Shown: positions 10,330-22,943 of the stretch, one piece after another
Position numbering within the stretch: position 1 is the first letter of the stretch
Layout of the letters: each line of letters opens with the position of its first letter
Origin: Nemania diffusa
Taxonomy: Eukaryota; Ascomycota; Sordariomycetes; Xylariales; Xylariaceae
Length of the DNA: 64,000 bases
Assembly (NCBI GenBank): GCA_038501195.1
Contig: JBBPUQ010000006.1
Location: 3,348,001-3,412,000 of the forward strand
Reading direction: 5' to 3'
Position numbers and translations under genes: made by a program
The notes under the pieces: generated by a model
What the model was told of the DNA's origin: nothing
Databases searched by the model: none
The model's input: the letters and a program-made list of their open reading frames with translations, nothing else

Positions 10330-12860
10330 AAAGGGCTACCTACCTATTCTACGGGGGGCCAGGCGCGCGGCTGTCGCGCCAAGCGAGCGCACACTTTAGG
10401 GGACATGTGTGAGACCTACCTACTATGTATGCACATTACCTATTCTATATTCTGTTTGCGTACCTATAGGCCACGATAGGTAGGTAGGATATGTAGGTCT
10501 TGCGTCCCCCTTTCTTTAGCAAGCCCCTGATCCTGCTGGAATGCGTCACTGCAAGATACTGCAGGAACAGTATGTAGCGTACCTGACGTATATATATGTG
10601 TATATATATGTCTAGGTAGATACGTAGTCGACCACTTTCATCCCCGATGAGAGCCTCCCGCATTCGCATCCTTCTAACTAGGTACATAATACGTACGGTA
10701 CCGACCGCTGTTGCTGCCGAGGGCCGAGAGCGGCAGGTGAGACGAACAGGAATCTATGTATGTATGTACGCTGCAGAGTGTAAACCATCCAAATAGACTA
10801 GCTGGATAGCGTACATACATATATACATATGTAAATACCTGTCTGAAAGACCGATATAGGTACGCTAGACGTTGTCAGCTGGAATGCCAGGCTTGATTGG
10901 CCTGGGCAGACATTGGCACGTAAGGCGACGATCATGTGATGGACGGCTTATTGGAGCAGGTATACAGAATACTTGGAAATATATATGTAGGTCTTGGTGG
11001 TGACGGCCCAGTGACCATTTACGTCGTCGCACGTATGTAAGTGCCGTTGCACCTTCGTTCCGTCTTTTATCGACATCGATCGATTTGTTGGGCATCGGGC
11101 GCAACGGGGGGTTTTTCCAAGACCGGAAAACCTCGACTGGGGTGATATTAGTGGCAAGAGTATTGAGTCTTGTCCGATTGTGCAACGAGGTCTTACATAG
11201 CTTCTCGTGACGCTTGGATACGAGGACGGTATGCTAGGTATACCTACACGTATGCTGCCTGCATCTACGGCGTACGCTGTACCTGAGTATCCTAATGCGG
11301 TGCTGGCGTGACGACGACGAAGCAGCAAAGACAAGAAAGCTAGCAGTATGACAATGCCGACCGCTGTCTCGGTTGGAGTAACGTACCCACCCTCCTAGAT
11401 ACGCACAAAGCGTTTCCAGTGTTCCCGGAGAATGACTGCGAAGTTGAATCTGCCCGGGCGCGTTCAATGTTGAGTAGATTGAGTAGGTATCTAGACACTC
11501 GGTGCCAACCTACATTAGCATTTAGGTCAGGTACCTAGGCCTCTGCGGTAGGTAGGTCGAGGTATGCACTTATAGTGGTGGAAGGTATACAGAGTACCTG
11601 GTGGCCGCGAGTCTAGAACTTCGTGGTCTCCGATGAGGACGCGGTACATACCTTAGGGAGGTAGAGCCGCAGCGGAGAGTTAGTGGAGATAGGGGGTTTG
11701 CAAGGGATTCGCACAGGTACCTACCTATATGTGCCTAGGATGTAGGTTTAGGACCTACCTAGGTCCTAGGAGGGAGCCACTTACCTAAAGGTGCTCCTAG
11801 CCGGAGGTTTATAGCTACAATTACGCAGTACACCTACCTACGCATACACGTTTATGCGTATGTAGATGCGTGTCTTATGATTCAAACGTTGCGTCGCATC
11901 TCGCATGGTTTACCCTGCTCATGAGTATCTATAGGCAATGCATTGCACTCTACATACGTACTGCGTAGCTGTGCTGTTAGGTACTTAGGTATTTCGTTTT
12001 GCTGGTTGGTCTGGACCCGAACTGCCTTCTGGGGGTTTGGAATTTCCTACAGCATGATATAGAATCCCAAAACTACAGGTCCATGAGCCGCATTGAGTGG
12101 ATAGATGTCTAGAATAGGTACCTATTCAGAATACGAATATGGACCACTCTATGCACCTACCTACCGCCGATGTAGTAATACAGCTATGCGAGTGGGCAAC
12201 ATAGAAGACCATCGGTTTAAACAGTACGCAGTAGGTAAGGTAAGTTATACTTGTATGTAGGTAGGTTGTTGCTGTCTGCCTGAATGAAGAGGGAACGAAT
12301 GCATTCTAGACACCGCGGTAGATGCTCTTTGTCACATGAGGGAGAGCTGGCGAAAGCGGGAATCCGAGAAATCTTGTCAATTCGTCGCCTACCGTCGCCC
12401 TTCGATGGCGCGCCTTTTGTCTGATCAGCAAGCATTGGTTGGATGAGAATGAAATAGGTAGGAAACAAGGCAATTTATGCCAGTACCTAGATAGTGGGGC
12501 AACTCGAGAATAGGTAAATGCAGCTGTTTGACAGTCGGCCCACCCTGACATGTACTTTCCTACCGCCGCCTGTAGTGAGTTCTGTACAGTAGATCTGTAG
12601 ACCAGGTATGTAGATAGGAGGTAAGTAGGCGGCCAGCTACCTACCTAAGCCTTGGAATCGTTCCAGGTAGGTGCCTTGCTCTGTAGCTGCCCAACTGTGC
12701 CACCTACGGCGCCCCAGGCAACTTCATCCACCAGCGGGCTCCCCAATCGGCAGCGCCCAAGCGGCCTACCGGTTCTTTACCTGCCGCACCTGGCAAGCAA
12801 ACCTATAGACAACAGGTAGGTCCCTAGGCAACCTGCAAGTACCTAGTGCACAACGAAGCA
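10330..12860. repeat. Dense cluster of dispersed TAGG/CCTA tetramer runs
   Basis: In this stretch CCTACCTA, TAGGTAGG and the self-complementary TAGGTACCTA recur every one to two hundred bases in both orientations, often joined head to head so that they form palindromes. The runs are interrupted and not in a regular array, so this is not a classical satellite. The same motif reappears in the spacers at about 16.9-17.3, 25.9-26.2, 34.87-34.97, 40.8-41.2, 41.7-41.95 and 43.3-43.9 kb. I judged this by eye; no counts were computed. Confidence 0.6.
11749..11768. repeat. TAGGACCTA hairpin
   Basis: Perfect 9-bp inverted repeat, TAGGACCTA / TAGGTCCTA, with a 2-nt loop. A second weaker hairpin (CTAGGAG ... 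CTCCTAG) follows directly at about 11766-11800. Confidence 0.6.
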
Positions 12861-12879
12861 ACCTGTGGAGACCTGGTCC

Positions 12880-13882
12880 TCAACGTTGACCGCTGTTGTT
12901 TGCCCCCTTCCGCTCGTCCCAATTCCAAGCACCAACCACCACCGAGCACCAACCAGTGGCGCTGCCTGACTTTCCTTTCCCCTACCAAACCTACCAAACC
13001 TACCTTAGTCTTCCCTCTCTCTCCTCCCTCCCGTCTCTTCCCTCTAACCTACCTACAACCCACACGCACACAGATACACACATCAATCTTCATTCTACGA
13101 GGGTGTCTGAAGGGCGTCATCCCAAAGCGTCACGCCTTTCGCTCTTCTGGTCTCCCCGTCTATTCACTTTGATTTCTTTTCCTGTGCTGTTACTTTGCAC
13201 TTTTCCCGTCTCAAAACTTAATCCGTCCACGAGTCCGCATCTGCATCGGCCGACGACAACACCGACGACGCAAACTCTACCGTCTTTTGGGTAAGAAGAG
13301 CCTTGAACCAACCCCCGCCTCCCTTCCTCCCATCTCAATCACCATTTGTAGCTGTAATCCGTTTTTCGTCACACGGCTCAACAGCCACCGCTATTCCTCT
13401 TTGTCCATTGTGATATAGCTTTCTTATTGTTACTATTGTTCATCTACTGTTGTATTATCCACGCATTCTGCTCTTCCCGGCTATCGTTCATCTGCCTTTG
13501 TCAAGGCTGTACGTCCCCCCCTGGGCTGCTAAAGCATCTTTATGCCGGCCTGCTAGGTCTATTTTGCTCGCTTGTCATTTTGCGCCCTGCAATCGACAAT
13601 ACACTTTCTCACTTTCTAACTTTTAACGCCTCTATTTGTCTCGTTCCTTCTACCCCATCCCCGTCTTCCAGTCTCGAATTGCCTATATATTCTACCTATA
13701 CCCATCTACCCTAGCTCGTCTCGCATTAACCACGACACCATAGATTGTTCGGCCCCATTTAATATCGTCCTTCAACCGACGCCCCGCCGGTTTCAAACGT
13801 CGAATTCGAAAACTCGTCACTCCCACCAACTCCAAATACTCACCTAGATCAGGCCAGCTCTTTAGCTCCACCCGTTGTTACG
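12880..13882 (+). promoter_or_regulatory. Pyrimidine-rich promoter and 5' leader of casein kinase I
   Basis: About 1 kb upstream of the kinase start is strongly C/T-rich on the coding strand (for example 12970-13060 and 13390-13720). Such tracts are common before highly expressed fungal genes, where they mark the core promoter and transcription start. Open frames here lack any family resemblance and I take them as leader sequence. A GTAAGA at about 13290 could be the donor of a 5'-UTR intron, but this is unproven. Confidence 0.45.
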
Positions 13883-15389
13883 ATGACTACCATGGTATGT
13901 TTGTTCCTTGATTCCTCCCGTTTTCCTTTTGTGGACTAGGAGAAGCCACCTGGCCAGTTCTCAATAATAGCATCTGCAGCCTTAGATCTAAGAATGTGCT
14001 GACGCAAGTTACCTAGGATCTTCGCGTCGGTAACAAGTACCGTATCGGTCGGAAGATTGGCTCCGGTTCTTTCGGTGACATCTATCTCGGAACCAACATT
14101 ATCTCCGGCGAAGAGATTGCCATCAAGCTGGAGTCCGTCAAGGCCAAGCACCCTCAGCTTGAATATGAAGCACGCGTTTATAAATCCCTCGCCGGCGGTG
14201 TCGGTATTCCCTTTGTTCGATGGTTTGGCACCGAGTGTGACTATAATGCGATGGTTCTGGACCTTCTTGGTCCCAGCTTGGAGGATCTCTTCAATTTTTG
14301 CAACCGCAAGTTCTCATTGAAGACTGTGCTGCTCTTGGCTGACCAGCTCATCTCTCGCATCGAGTACATCCATGCCAAGTCGTTCATCCATCGCGATATC
14401 AAGCCGGACAACTTCCTCATGGGTATTGGCAAGCGTGGCAACCAGGTCAACGTCATTGATTTCGGTCTTGCTAAAAAGTACAGAGACCCCAAGACTCACT
14501 TTCATATCCCATACCGTGAGAACAAGAACTTAACCGGCACGGCTCGTTACGCCTCAATCAACACGCACTTAGGCGTTGGTAGGTTGATTTGATTCTAAGC
14601 TCTCGGAATTCTAGTAGTACTAATAGTGCATAGAGCAATCCCGCCGTGATGATATGGAGTCTCTTGGCTATGTCATGTTATATTTCTGCCGTGGATCCCT
14701 TCCTTGGCAAGGTTTGAAGGCTGCTACCAAGAAACAGAAGTACGATCGTATCATGGAGAAGAAGATGACGACGCCGACGGAGGTTCTCTGCAGAGGCTTC
14801 CCTAACGAATTTGCCATATATCTCAACTATACTCGATCTCTCCGCTTCGACGACAAGCCTGACTATAGCTACCTGCGGAAGATCTTCCGAGATCTATTTG
14901 TCCGTGAAGGTTTCCAATACGACTATGTCTTTGATTGGACTGTGTACAAGTACCAGAAGAATGCCCAGGCTATTGCCCAAGCTGCTGGTCAGGGTGCTGA
15001 AGAAGACGATAAGCGTGCTCGTACGAATGCCACTACTGCTGGTGGAAATACGCAGGCTAACGCTGTCAAAGCGAATGCAATTCCAAGCACTCGACGCAAG
15101 GTGATCGAACGCGGTCCTCCAGGCGTTGACACTCCCGAAACCAACCGAGCCGTCGGGGGAAGCGACAGGATGTGAGTGTCTCGCTAGCCCAGCCCAGTTC
15201 AAGCATTCCTAGTAAGGAATCACTTTTCCTTCGAGTTTGGTGTGGTTCATAACGCTCGCCGGAGGAATTGCTGACATGATTGCTGACACTTATGCTGACA
15301 CTTCAGTCTACGGTAATAGGCTGCGATCATCTACCAGAGTTCAAGGCACCGGCTCCGGCTATGCATCTGGTTCCTACCGTCCTAAATGA
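13883..15389 (+). CDS. hrr25: Casein kinase I (Hrr25/CkiA/CK-1a type)
   Basis: Ser/Thr protein kinase of the CK1 delta/epsilon class. Fungal orthologues (yeast Hrr25, Aspergillus CkiA, Neurospora CK-1a) act in DNA-damage response, vesicle traffic, mitosis and, in Neurospora, clock-protein phosphorylation. Exons are 13883-13894 (four codons, MTTM), 14017-14578, 14634-15171 and 15320-15389; all phases close, giving 393 aa. Seen: glycine loop [11 protein letters not shown] (19-29), lysine in AIKLE (41), HRDIKPDN (about 129-136), [10 protein letters not shown] (about 152), and the CK1-specific [14 protein letters not shown] and [13 protein letters not shown]. The kinase domain is uninterrupted. 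The C-terminal tail is Ala/Asn/Thr-rich, ends SGSYRPK and is partly encoded by the last 70-nt exon. The tiny first exon followed by a 122-nt intron could serve regulation. Very secure. Confidence 0.97.
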
Positions 15390-17616
15390 TCATCGCTCCG
15401 TCGCGTTCATGTTATAACCCCGCAATGTGGTGGCAGTAATCGACTACCTAAGATCGCCCCGCAAGAAAATCCCCCCTTACCCGTGGTCATCTCGCTGTCG
15501 TCCGTACACATGGCACCACTAGATCCGCTCGTGGATGGTGGTCGCAGGTTAGGCGACAGAGAACCACGCATTACCCCCTTTCATAGTGTTTGGGTTCCTT
15601 TGGTTTCCGTTCTTCGATGACTCTCGGTTTACGACTCAATTCCATGGCTCGAACAGGTGAGCGGCTCGCGGAGACGTAATTTATTATCGGCTTGCCCGGT
15701 TATAGATAGCGTCTTTCGTCGGCCTCTCGACTCCTGTTTGAACGGCACGTCCGGCTCCTTGCAACCCGCGGGGCGTCGTTCTTCATGGTCTAGGTTTATT
15801 GAGGCGAACTCCCGTCCATACGCGCTTATCAACCAGCTGCGTTCCGTTCGGTTGTAGCTTAACGAGAGATGCAGCATGTGGCTATAAGAAGGACTCGAAC
15901 CCATTCTGCCGATGCTCCTTCGATGCGATTTCATCAACCCCCGATATGACTAGGCTTGAGGTTTCCTAGTTGTTATTTAGCATGTCTTTCTTTATTTCCT
16001 TCTTTTCCTAGGCACCTTTATTTTGCGTTGTTACGTCACCACCCTAGAACGGAGTAATTAGTGCGAGAGCACCATTCTTTCGGTTACCGGGTACGCCAGA
16101 CAAGGGTATCATTTATGATTCCGCCGCGTCACACCCCAAGAGATGGAGGCAAACGTTGCCCACATCACATTTCACTACGACGGCAAACTACGATGCAGGG
16201 ATAGTTATCTTGCTCGCAATATCCTACTTTCGCCATTAATTCCGGGGCTCGTGGTTTCCGCCCAACCCGCTCCCCTCGTTATGCTTGCCATAGCAGGTTA
16301 GGCAAGGAAGTGATGAGTAGGCGGCGACTTCGATTTTATTGTAACTGCCTGCTGGAGACGTCAACCCAGGTTATTGCTCACTACTGCATAGATGGGGGTG
16401 TTTCTGGACGCAGTCCGAGATGCAGGAGAGGCACGGACAGTCATCACCACACGCTTTTCTAGGGTTGTAGTAATGCAATAAGCGTGCGGAACAGTGCAAG
16501 GGATCAAGTACACTTGGGGTAGATGAGGCTTGAAGCTCACCGCTACATTATATCTCCCCTAGCATGACAATAAGGCAGGCAGACAATACACGCTAGGTAG
16601 CATCAAGGAATTATGTTTCATTTCTAATACCTTTTAGTCAAACATGTGTGAAAAGTGAGAGAATTTTTAACAAAAAACCATGACCTTGTTACTGTTGCTA
16701 TGGGAGGCTGTGTTGCAGTCACATGTAGGCTGTACACAGACTACCGGTTCTAGTCGGCCGGCTGTGGCAACGCGTGATGTAGCTAGCTTTTGTCATTGAG
16801 CAGGGTTACATACAACTGCCTAAGCTTCAAGGGAAGTATGCGTACTGCCTAGACTTAGGGGCATGTATGGGTACGCATATATAAGAGTCAAAACCACCTA
16901 CGCATACCAATAAGCAGGTTCTCCTTGACACGGCTGGTAGGTAGAGAAGCCATTGTACACAAGCCCTGACTGACTACTCGTGTTACACGCATTACACGCA
17001 TTACATGTGACTAACCAAGGTAGGTACAACTAACGGCAACCTACATATACACCCCTTGTACTTCTTTTTCTTTTCTTTCTCTGTACTACCCTCCTATATT
17101 TCCGTATTTCTCAAAGTTCACGCACTGATAGGCAACGATTCCTAGTAGATCTCGAATCTATCTACATATATTAGATAGCCTAGAACTTTCGATATACGTG
17201 CAGCGGCAGTGCGTGCCCCTCTATCCCCAGATAGGTAACATACTTTACTTACTCAAACTAGGTAGGTACCTGCCGCACTGTATCCAGTACAGGCCGATCT
17301 ACCAACTTCCTCAAGTACCTACGTAGGTATCATCAGCAAGTGCAGCCGTCTCTCTAGGTGCTGCTGTCCACATCGAGTAACACCCGAGAAACATCCAATC
17401 CATTCGAAGTCCACAGACAAACTACCACAGAGATTGAATAACAACCAGCCCATCAGAACCAGATCCGTCTCCAATAATAAATAATACCCTGGGCCAACCG
17501 CATGTGGGTACTGTACACTGCAACGCACTTGTACACAATACCTACGGCAACCTACCCAGTATCTACCTACAGTAGTTAGCTAGCTACTTACTGTAGGAGG
17601 TAGTATTCGCTTGGAC
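15390..17616. other. Spacer between casein kinase I and phosphatase
   Basis: The first several hundred bases are the likely 3' UTR of the kinase. No exon was found. TAGG/CCTA units concentrate toward the phosphatase start (about 16.9-17.6 kb), with a short repeated CACGCATTACA motif near 16985-17005. An isolated box-B-like sequence at 15891-15901 was rejected as a tRNA. Confidence 0.5.
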
Positions 17617-19244
17617 ATGACCACTTCCACCAGTAAGACGACGCCAACGACGGCGTTCGTAGACGTTTTCATCCTCACCTTCAATGCTGCAAAGGAACAG
17701 ATCGACCCCCCTATCTTCGCCAACCATCTTCGCGATGCATTTGCTCGAAATGGCACCGACTTGCCGGAGCTCGTCGTCGTGTAAGCTCATGTTCCCCTGC
17801 CCCTGCTCTCCCCTCGTTCCATCACCGCAGCCCTTTCTGATAGTCATGTTTCTGCTCCATACAGCTGCCTCCAAGAGATGGCACCCCTCGCAAAATGCTT
17901 CATTGGCTCCTACATGATCAACCCGTACTTCCAGAGCTACGTGACTGCCGTCAACCTCGCTGCTAGCAATCACGTTGCTAGATCACGCCAAGCTCAAGAC
18001 GAGCACCAGGGGGCGGCGGGTAATCGATATGCGGGCCATGATGCAGACCAGGATGTACATCAACATGATGAGGAGCCCCGAGATCCCCCCTACACCCTCG
18101 TGGTCAGTCGCAATGTCGGTCTAACTGGCATCATGCTCTTCGCCCTGGACCCCGATTCTCTGCAGGCCCTGAAGTCCACCGAGGTCGGCTTTGGCGCTGG
18201 CGACACGGCCAACAAGGGGGCCGTAGGTCTCCGTATGTTCTTCTCCAAGGAGGATGCCGAAGGCCGGAAGAGAGAGACCGAGCTGACCTTCGTGGGCACT
18301 CACTTGTCGGCCCACGAATGGAATCTGGAGAAGAGAAACAAGAACTGGGAGAGCATCGTGTCTGCATTGCGTAAGTCCTCCTGTCTCTCCCCTCGGCGGG
18401 GCCTGAGTCGAGATGCCGTCTACTCACTCTAGTCACTGCAGTTTTCGAAGACCCTAAGAAGCTTCGTGGCTCCAAGTCAGCCAATCCCACACCCCATACA
18501 TCCGGCAGTGGTGACGAGACAGAAAATCTCCTACCTCATGACCCAAACGAGAAGGCGTTACACGACATCACTATCTACAAGCCTGGGTCCCATCTCTTCG
18601 TAGCGGGCGATCTAAACTATCGCATATCCAAAACACCTCCCAGTGACAAGTCTGACTTCCCTAATTTGGACCCAAAGAGCCCCAATTACTTTAAACGATT
18701 CCTTACCCTAGATCAACTCACGTCAGAAAAAGCAGCAGGGCGGACGCTGCACGGACTACGCGAATCCACCATTCTCTTTCCACCGACCTACAAACTCGTC
18801 GTAGGCGAGAAAGCGGCACGTTGGGAGTGGGCGCTGAACAGGTGGCCCGGCTGGTGTGATCGTATACTCTATCTCGATATTCCCCCTTGGGCTTCTGGAT
18901 CTGCTACCGCGACCGAGATCAAGATCGATACCTTGGCCTACGATGCACTGCCACCAGTCCGGACCAGTGATCACAGAGCCGTCTTTCTCCGCCTTCGCGT
19001 TCCGGTTCTCGAGCCTTCCCTGCTGGCGCCTTCCGATGAGCTTCGTGCATCTGACAGCAAGGATCCCCGCATCAAGCTTCCCTATCCTGTTGATTTTGAG
19101 TCGTGGGATCACCGCCTCCGGGTCAAAAAGTGGGAATGGGTGATGGGCTGGTGCTTACTTGTTTCACAGTCGAAGCAGGGTATCGCTATCTTCGTGACCC
19201 TCTTCCTTGTCGGCCTGGGAACCGTGTGGCTCAGGTCGCGGTAG
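17617..19244 (+). CDS. Inp54-like tail-anchored inositol polyphosphate 5-phosphatase
   Basis: Magnesium-dependent phosphoinositide 5-phosphatase of the endonuclease/exonuclease/phosphatase fold; the closest known type is yeast Inp54, an ER tail-anchored PtdIns(4,5)P2 phosphatase. Exons are 17617-17780, 17865-18370 and 18442-19244, with consistent phases, giving 490 aa. Seen: FVDVFILTFNA (about 14-24), VVVCLQEM (about 53-60), NKGAVGLR and GTHLSAHEWN, the first signature VAGDLNYRI (about 277-285), the second signature WPGWCDRILY (about 358-367) and SDHRAV (about 399). The last 24 residues form a hydrophobic helix ending WLRSR, a tail anchor. A His/Asp/Gln-rich insert lies near residues 112-148, and a Ser/Gly/acidic insert lies before the first signature. 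Longer than yeast Inp54 (384 aa) because of these inserts. Activity and ER location are inferred from the family. Confidence 0.9.
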
Positions 19245-22037
19245 GACTCGACGCTGAAGTCTTTCATGGGTTGGGTCCGGACCTTGGCGCCATGGGGTTT
19301 TCCTCGTATGTTTCGGCAGTACTCTTAGCTTACTCTGAGCCGCGAACTCCCTTCTTGGCCTAATGCTCATTCTAGAGGCTTACATTAGGCGTTTTGGCGA
19401 TTGCCCATCTGGGCCAGATTCCTTTTTTAGGGGGCAAATTCAGTCTGCAGGATATCCTAGGTCTATTTCTTCTTTTTCTTGGGATGGGCTTATTGTATAG
19501 ATATAGAGTCGGTCAACGAGTTTCTTACTCTCGCATACAGGTCGTATTCAAGGGGTTCATTCTATAATGAGGGCAGCGAGATTGCAAAGTGAGCAGGGTA
19601 GTCGTATGAGACAGTTCATAATAGTTTATATACCCCTTCTGTCACTAGAGGCGGGCAAATCCGTAACAACGGGTACGCACCTCTAGCAACAATGTGTATT
19701 TACTTCTCTATGGTTAGAATGGTGTCAAAGAAAGATTGCCATTCAAAAATTTACATATCTGTACCACGGATATACGGTATTCGATACGCTACACAAAATT
19801 ACTATTACTAACCCATTAGCAGGTGTCTTCGTCTCTTTTTCAACTCAAGCACTTGCACTTATAGCAAGCAGCTAGCCAGCCACCTCTACCAGACGGCACA
19901 TGGTTACCTACTGTTCTTGGGTCAAAGCGAAGCAAAAAATGTGGGAGCAAGCGGCCAACAGCTACATAGAATGTTCTCGTCTAGTCGGCGGATCTAGCTG
20001 GCCAAGCCAGTGCAGAATCACAGCGCAGATATGTCTGTGGTTAGAGGGCTCTCGTAGAGGCTTAATGGCCACCAAGCTCAAATAAACTACGCCAGTAGCT
20101 TCTATACGGCCAGGATAAGAGCAAACTCGGTTTCGTGGGGGAATCTCATATGGAGGTGTGTGCACAGCCCCGCAGAATATCGCCCCCATATATGGAGAAC
20201 AGCGCCGGGGCATCCGGAGTCGAGGGGGCAATGATTTGAAGATGAGGGGAGCGAGGGTTGCGATGTTGATATGACGAAATAGCCACTCATTGCGCTGACG
20301 CTAGATGCGGCCATTCGAGATCCGAGATGCAGAACCGCGGTGTTGCGGTACGTCATGGAGAGATAAATACCGTGAAGCTGGAATGGCTCGCTCATAATGT
20401 TAGGCAATTAACGAACAATAAGAGATTCGTGAAAGGTGATGTTGTGCGGTAGGGCGATATTATATATTTTACAGGCTGTAAATTAGTGGAGGTACCCATG
20501 TTTCTAACCACATGAGTAAGAGAAGAAGTAGAAGGTGGTATAAAGCTCTACTTAGATATGCAAAATACCGTACCATCTTGCGGCATACATGCTATCATTT
20601 GCAAGAGCGTGGTGAATCCAGCATTCCCGGCATCAGTAAAGCGAGCGAACGGAGAACAATTGTAGTGCCAACGAGCTAGTAATATGAGTATGGGTTCTGA
20701 AATGAGAAGCATTCTATATGCCCCCCAAGGTTAGGGTTATTATACGTTATTCTAGTGATACTGTTCGCTATCTACCTATATATGTATATCCATGACGATT
20801 GTATGGTGTTGTTGTCATGAACTATCAGTATAACATCATCACCACTTCTAATATACGTCCACCTTCACCGACCCGAGGCTAGCCTTCGACAGCACACACT
20901 CGTAGCTCAACGTTAGCTCACTCCCTATAATCCTCTCGAAGTAGATCAACACACCCATGCCGTTCTTTCTTCACCACGTCACAAGCTCTAGTTCTAATGA
21001 ATACTAGCCAGGTGGATGATTTCCCATTTACTACAAAACTATGGGCAGATCTAGTACCGTTTACAAACGAGTTATAATGAATATAGACGACTACCGAGAG
21101 CGAAGCAAACGAACATTAGCTGAGCGTCTTGAATTGCTGGATTGATTATTTCTGCCTCAATCTCGTAGGGAGGTAAGATAGGATACAAGATTTGGACACT
21201 AATTAATTAGAGCTTGACCGGATCTACTTTGCTAAGCTTTTATCTAGATAAAATCAGCTATGATATGAGTGAACAATGGTGGAAATGGAACTGTAGAATA
21301 AAAGGCGCCTTTTGTTTATAAGTCGTCATCGGTTAGAATAATTATTTTGGGGTCGCGTATTTCAAATTTTTCGACATATAAGAAAATCAACACTAGTAAA
21401 CAGCTACAAAATATTGTGTACTACAGACTTGAGTATTTGTATATACTGGCCCATAATTATCGCTTCCAGACACTAACATTATTAATCTACCTAATACATA
21501 GTTATGAATTACATCATCGTTACATCGGAAACATCTAGCTAACATTTTATTTATCCATTAAATTCATTCCTAGCATTAATGAAACTTTACGTAATAAAAG
21601 AAACGTTAGAAGCGTAGGTACCGGTAGTATTTTAGGTATAAAACATCAATTTGGGATAAGAATAGTAGATAGTTGTGTGGTAATTAACTGCCTAGACTAT
21701 GAAGTGAGGTCAGTACTTCAACCAGTCAAAGTTTGTCCCCAATCAGTCGTCAAGATGAACGAACGAGGTAGTGTGGTATTGAATCAAAATGCAGAAATGT
21801 GAAAAGCCACCCATTCATTGCTGTCTCTAACGACGTGATGTATCGTCGAAGTAAAAAAATCCTGATGCCCTCCCTACCGGGGATTTGTCGGATCTCATCA
21901 CAGAGGCTCTAACCGTCTCCCATCACAACCACACAGAAAGCCAAACGCATGTGGTGAATGATGCAGGCAGGCCGAATTCGTTTCTTCTTCTTCTTCTTCT
22001 TCTCTTTAGCGTCTCTCTAGTGCCCTGGCTTGTCCGT
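19245..22037. other. Gene-free AT-leaning spacer
   Basis: No supported gene. The 3' UTR of the phosphatase presumably lies at the left end. From about 20.4 to 21.7 kb the sequence is AT-rich with many stops. Short open frames around 19.9-20.4 kb show no recognisable family and no codon or splice support. Confidence 0.5.
21982..22003. repeat. (TTC)n microsatellite
   Basis: Seven uninterrupted TTC units just downstream of the SH3-protein stop codon, in its likely 3' UTR. Confidence 0.85.
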
Positions 22038-22943
22038 TTAAAATATGCTGTTGACGAGATTTCCACCGAGCGTAGCGCCCGCACCGAAGATAGCGGCATT
22101 CCCTAATTTCTTACCGATCTTCTTGCCGGCCTCACCCACCTTGCTCCCGGAGCCGCCGTTGGAGCCGCCCCCTTCGGCGACGGCCATGGGCGGCACGTTC
22201 GCGTTATACGGGTTCTGGGCCTGGGGCGGCGGCGGGTAGCCGCCGTTCACGCCGGCGGGCGGTGGCGAGGCGTAGCTAGGCTGGGGCTGGTAGGCGGGCT
22301 GGTGGACAGGGGGGGCGTAGAACCCGGCCTTCTCGCTGTGGTCGATCTGCACGTAGTTCTTGGGGAAGATGCCCTCGGCGCCGGTGCGCTCGTTGCGGCC
22401 CATCCACCAGTCGTCGTTCATGTACTCGTGCACGGCGACCTGGTCGTCCCGCTCGAAGGACAGGTCGCGGTCGTCGGCCGCCTGGTAGCGGTACAGCGCG
22501 CGGGCGCGGGCGAGCACGGGCTTCGTCGGCGGAGGCGGCGGCGGCGGGTTGTTGCGCGCGGGCAGGCTGGGCGCGCCGGTGGCGTGGTAGGCCGGGGGAG
22601 CCGGGTTCGGCGAGGGGTTCTGGTGGAGGGCCAGGTTGGCCATGGCGCTTACGGGGGCTGCTGGCGGCGGAGCCACGGCCGAGGGGTTCCGCGATGCCGG
22701 CGTCGGGGCGCCTGAGAGGGACGACTCGGCGGGGAGCTGGCGTGAGATGGAATCGAAGACATCGTCTGTTATGATGCCCTTCTCTAGCAGGTGCTCGAGT
22801 TCCTAGGGACGAAGCGGTCATGTTAGTAGATGCAGAGACACCGACACATATCTGTTTGTTCATATACGAAATAGGCTTACATTCTTGATGAGACGCAGTG
22901 ACTTGTTGTTCGCAATGATTTCTTGACGATCGAGGGTCACCAT
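22038..22943 (-). CDS. SH3-domain protein, Lsb1/Pin3 type
   Basis: Small adaptor protein with one SH3 domain, resembling yeast Lsb1 and Lsb2/Pin3, which bind the WASP homologue Las17 and influence actin assembly and prion induction. Exons are 22943-22881 (21 codons) and 22802-22038, phase 0, giving 275 aa. The N-terminus is a short helical segment (ANNKSLRLIKNELEHLLEKG). A Pro/Ala linker with a PPPPPPP run follows. The SH3 domain begins ARALYRYQAADDRDLSFERDD and contains DDWWMGR and GIFPKNYV. After it come Pro/Gln/Tyr-rich repeats and a Gly/Lys-rich C-terminus with KKIGKKLGNAAIFGAGATLGG, a possible amphipathic or membrane-contact segment. The GC-rich coding strand creates long antisense open frames that are not genes. 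Domain assignment is secure; the orthology is likely. Confidence 0.88.

Larger units (their letters stand above)
8206..12879. other. Long gene-free spacer rich in TAGG/CCTA repeats
   Basis: No exon could be supported on either strand; the longer open frames have no family resemblance and no splice-consistent partners. The dominant feature is short runs of TAGG and CCTA units (such as TAGGTAGGTACCT) scattered singly and in clusters, especially at about 8790-8960, 9410-9420 and 10330-12860. A (TTTA)n run lies at about 10120-10144. The spacer may contain long promoters, noncoding transcripts or decayed sequence; nothing visible decides which. Confidence 0.5.

Noticed and set aside
8790..12860. 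CRISPR-like or satellite array made of TAGG units
   Set aside because: The units are only four bases long, irregularly spaced, and in both orientations. There are no constant repeats or spacers, and the host is a eukaryote.
12896..13294. 132-codon frame upstream of casein kinase I
   Set aside because: Pyrimidine-rich leader translated as Ser/Pro/Thr/Leu repeats. It has no family likeness, and the tract looks like a promoter/UTR.
15850..15910. tRNA candidate: B-box-like GGACTCGAACC on the plus strand (minus-strand gene)
   Set aside because: The T-stem does not pair fully, no A-box or acceptor stem is found at the right distance, and there is no T-run.
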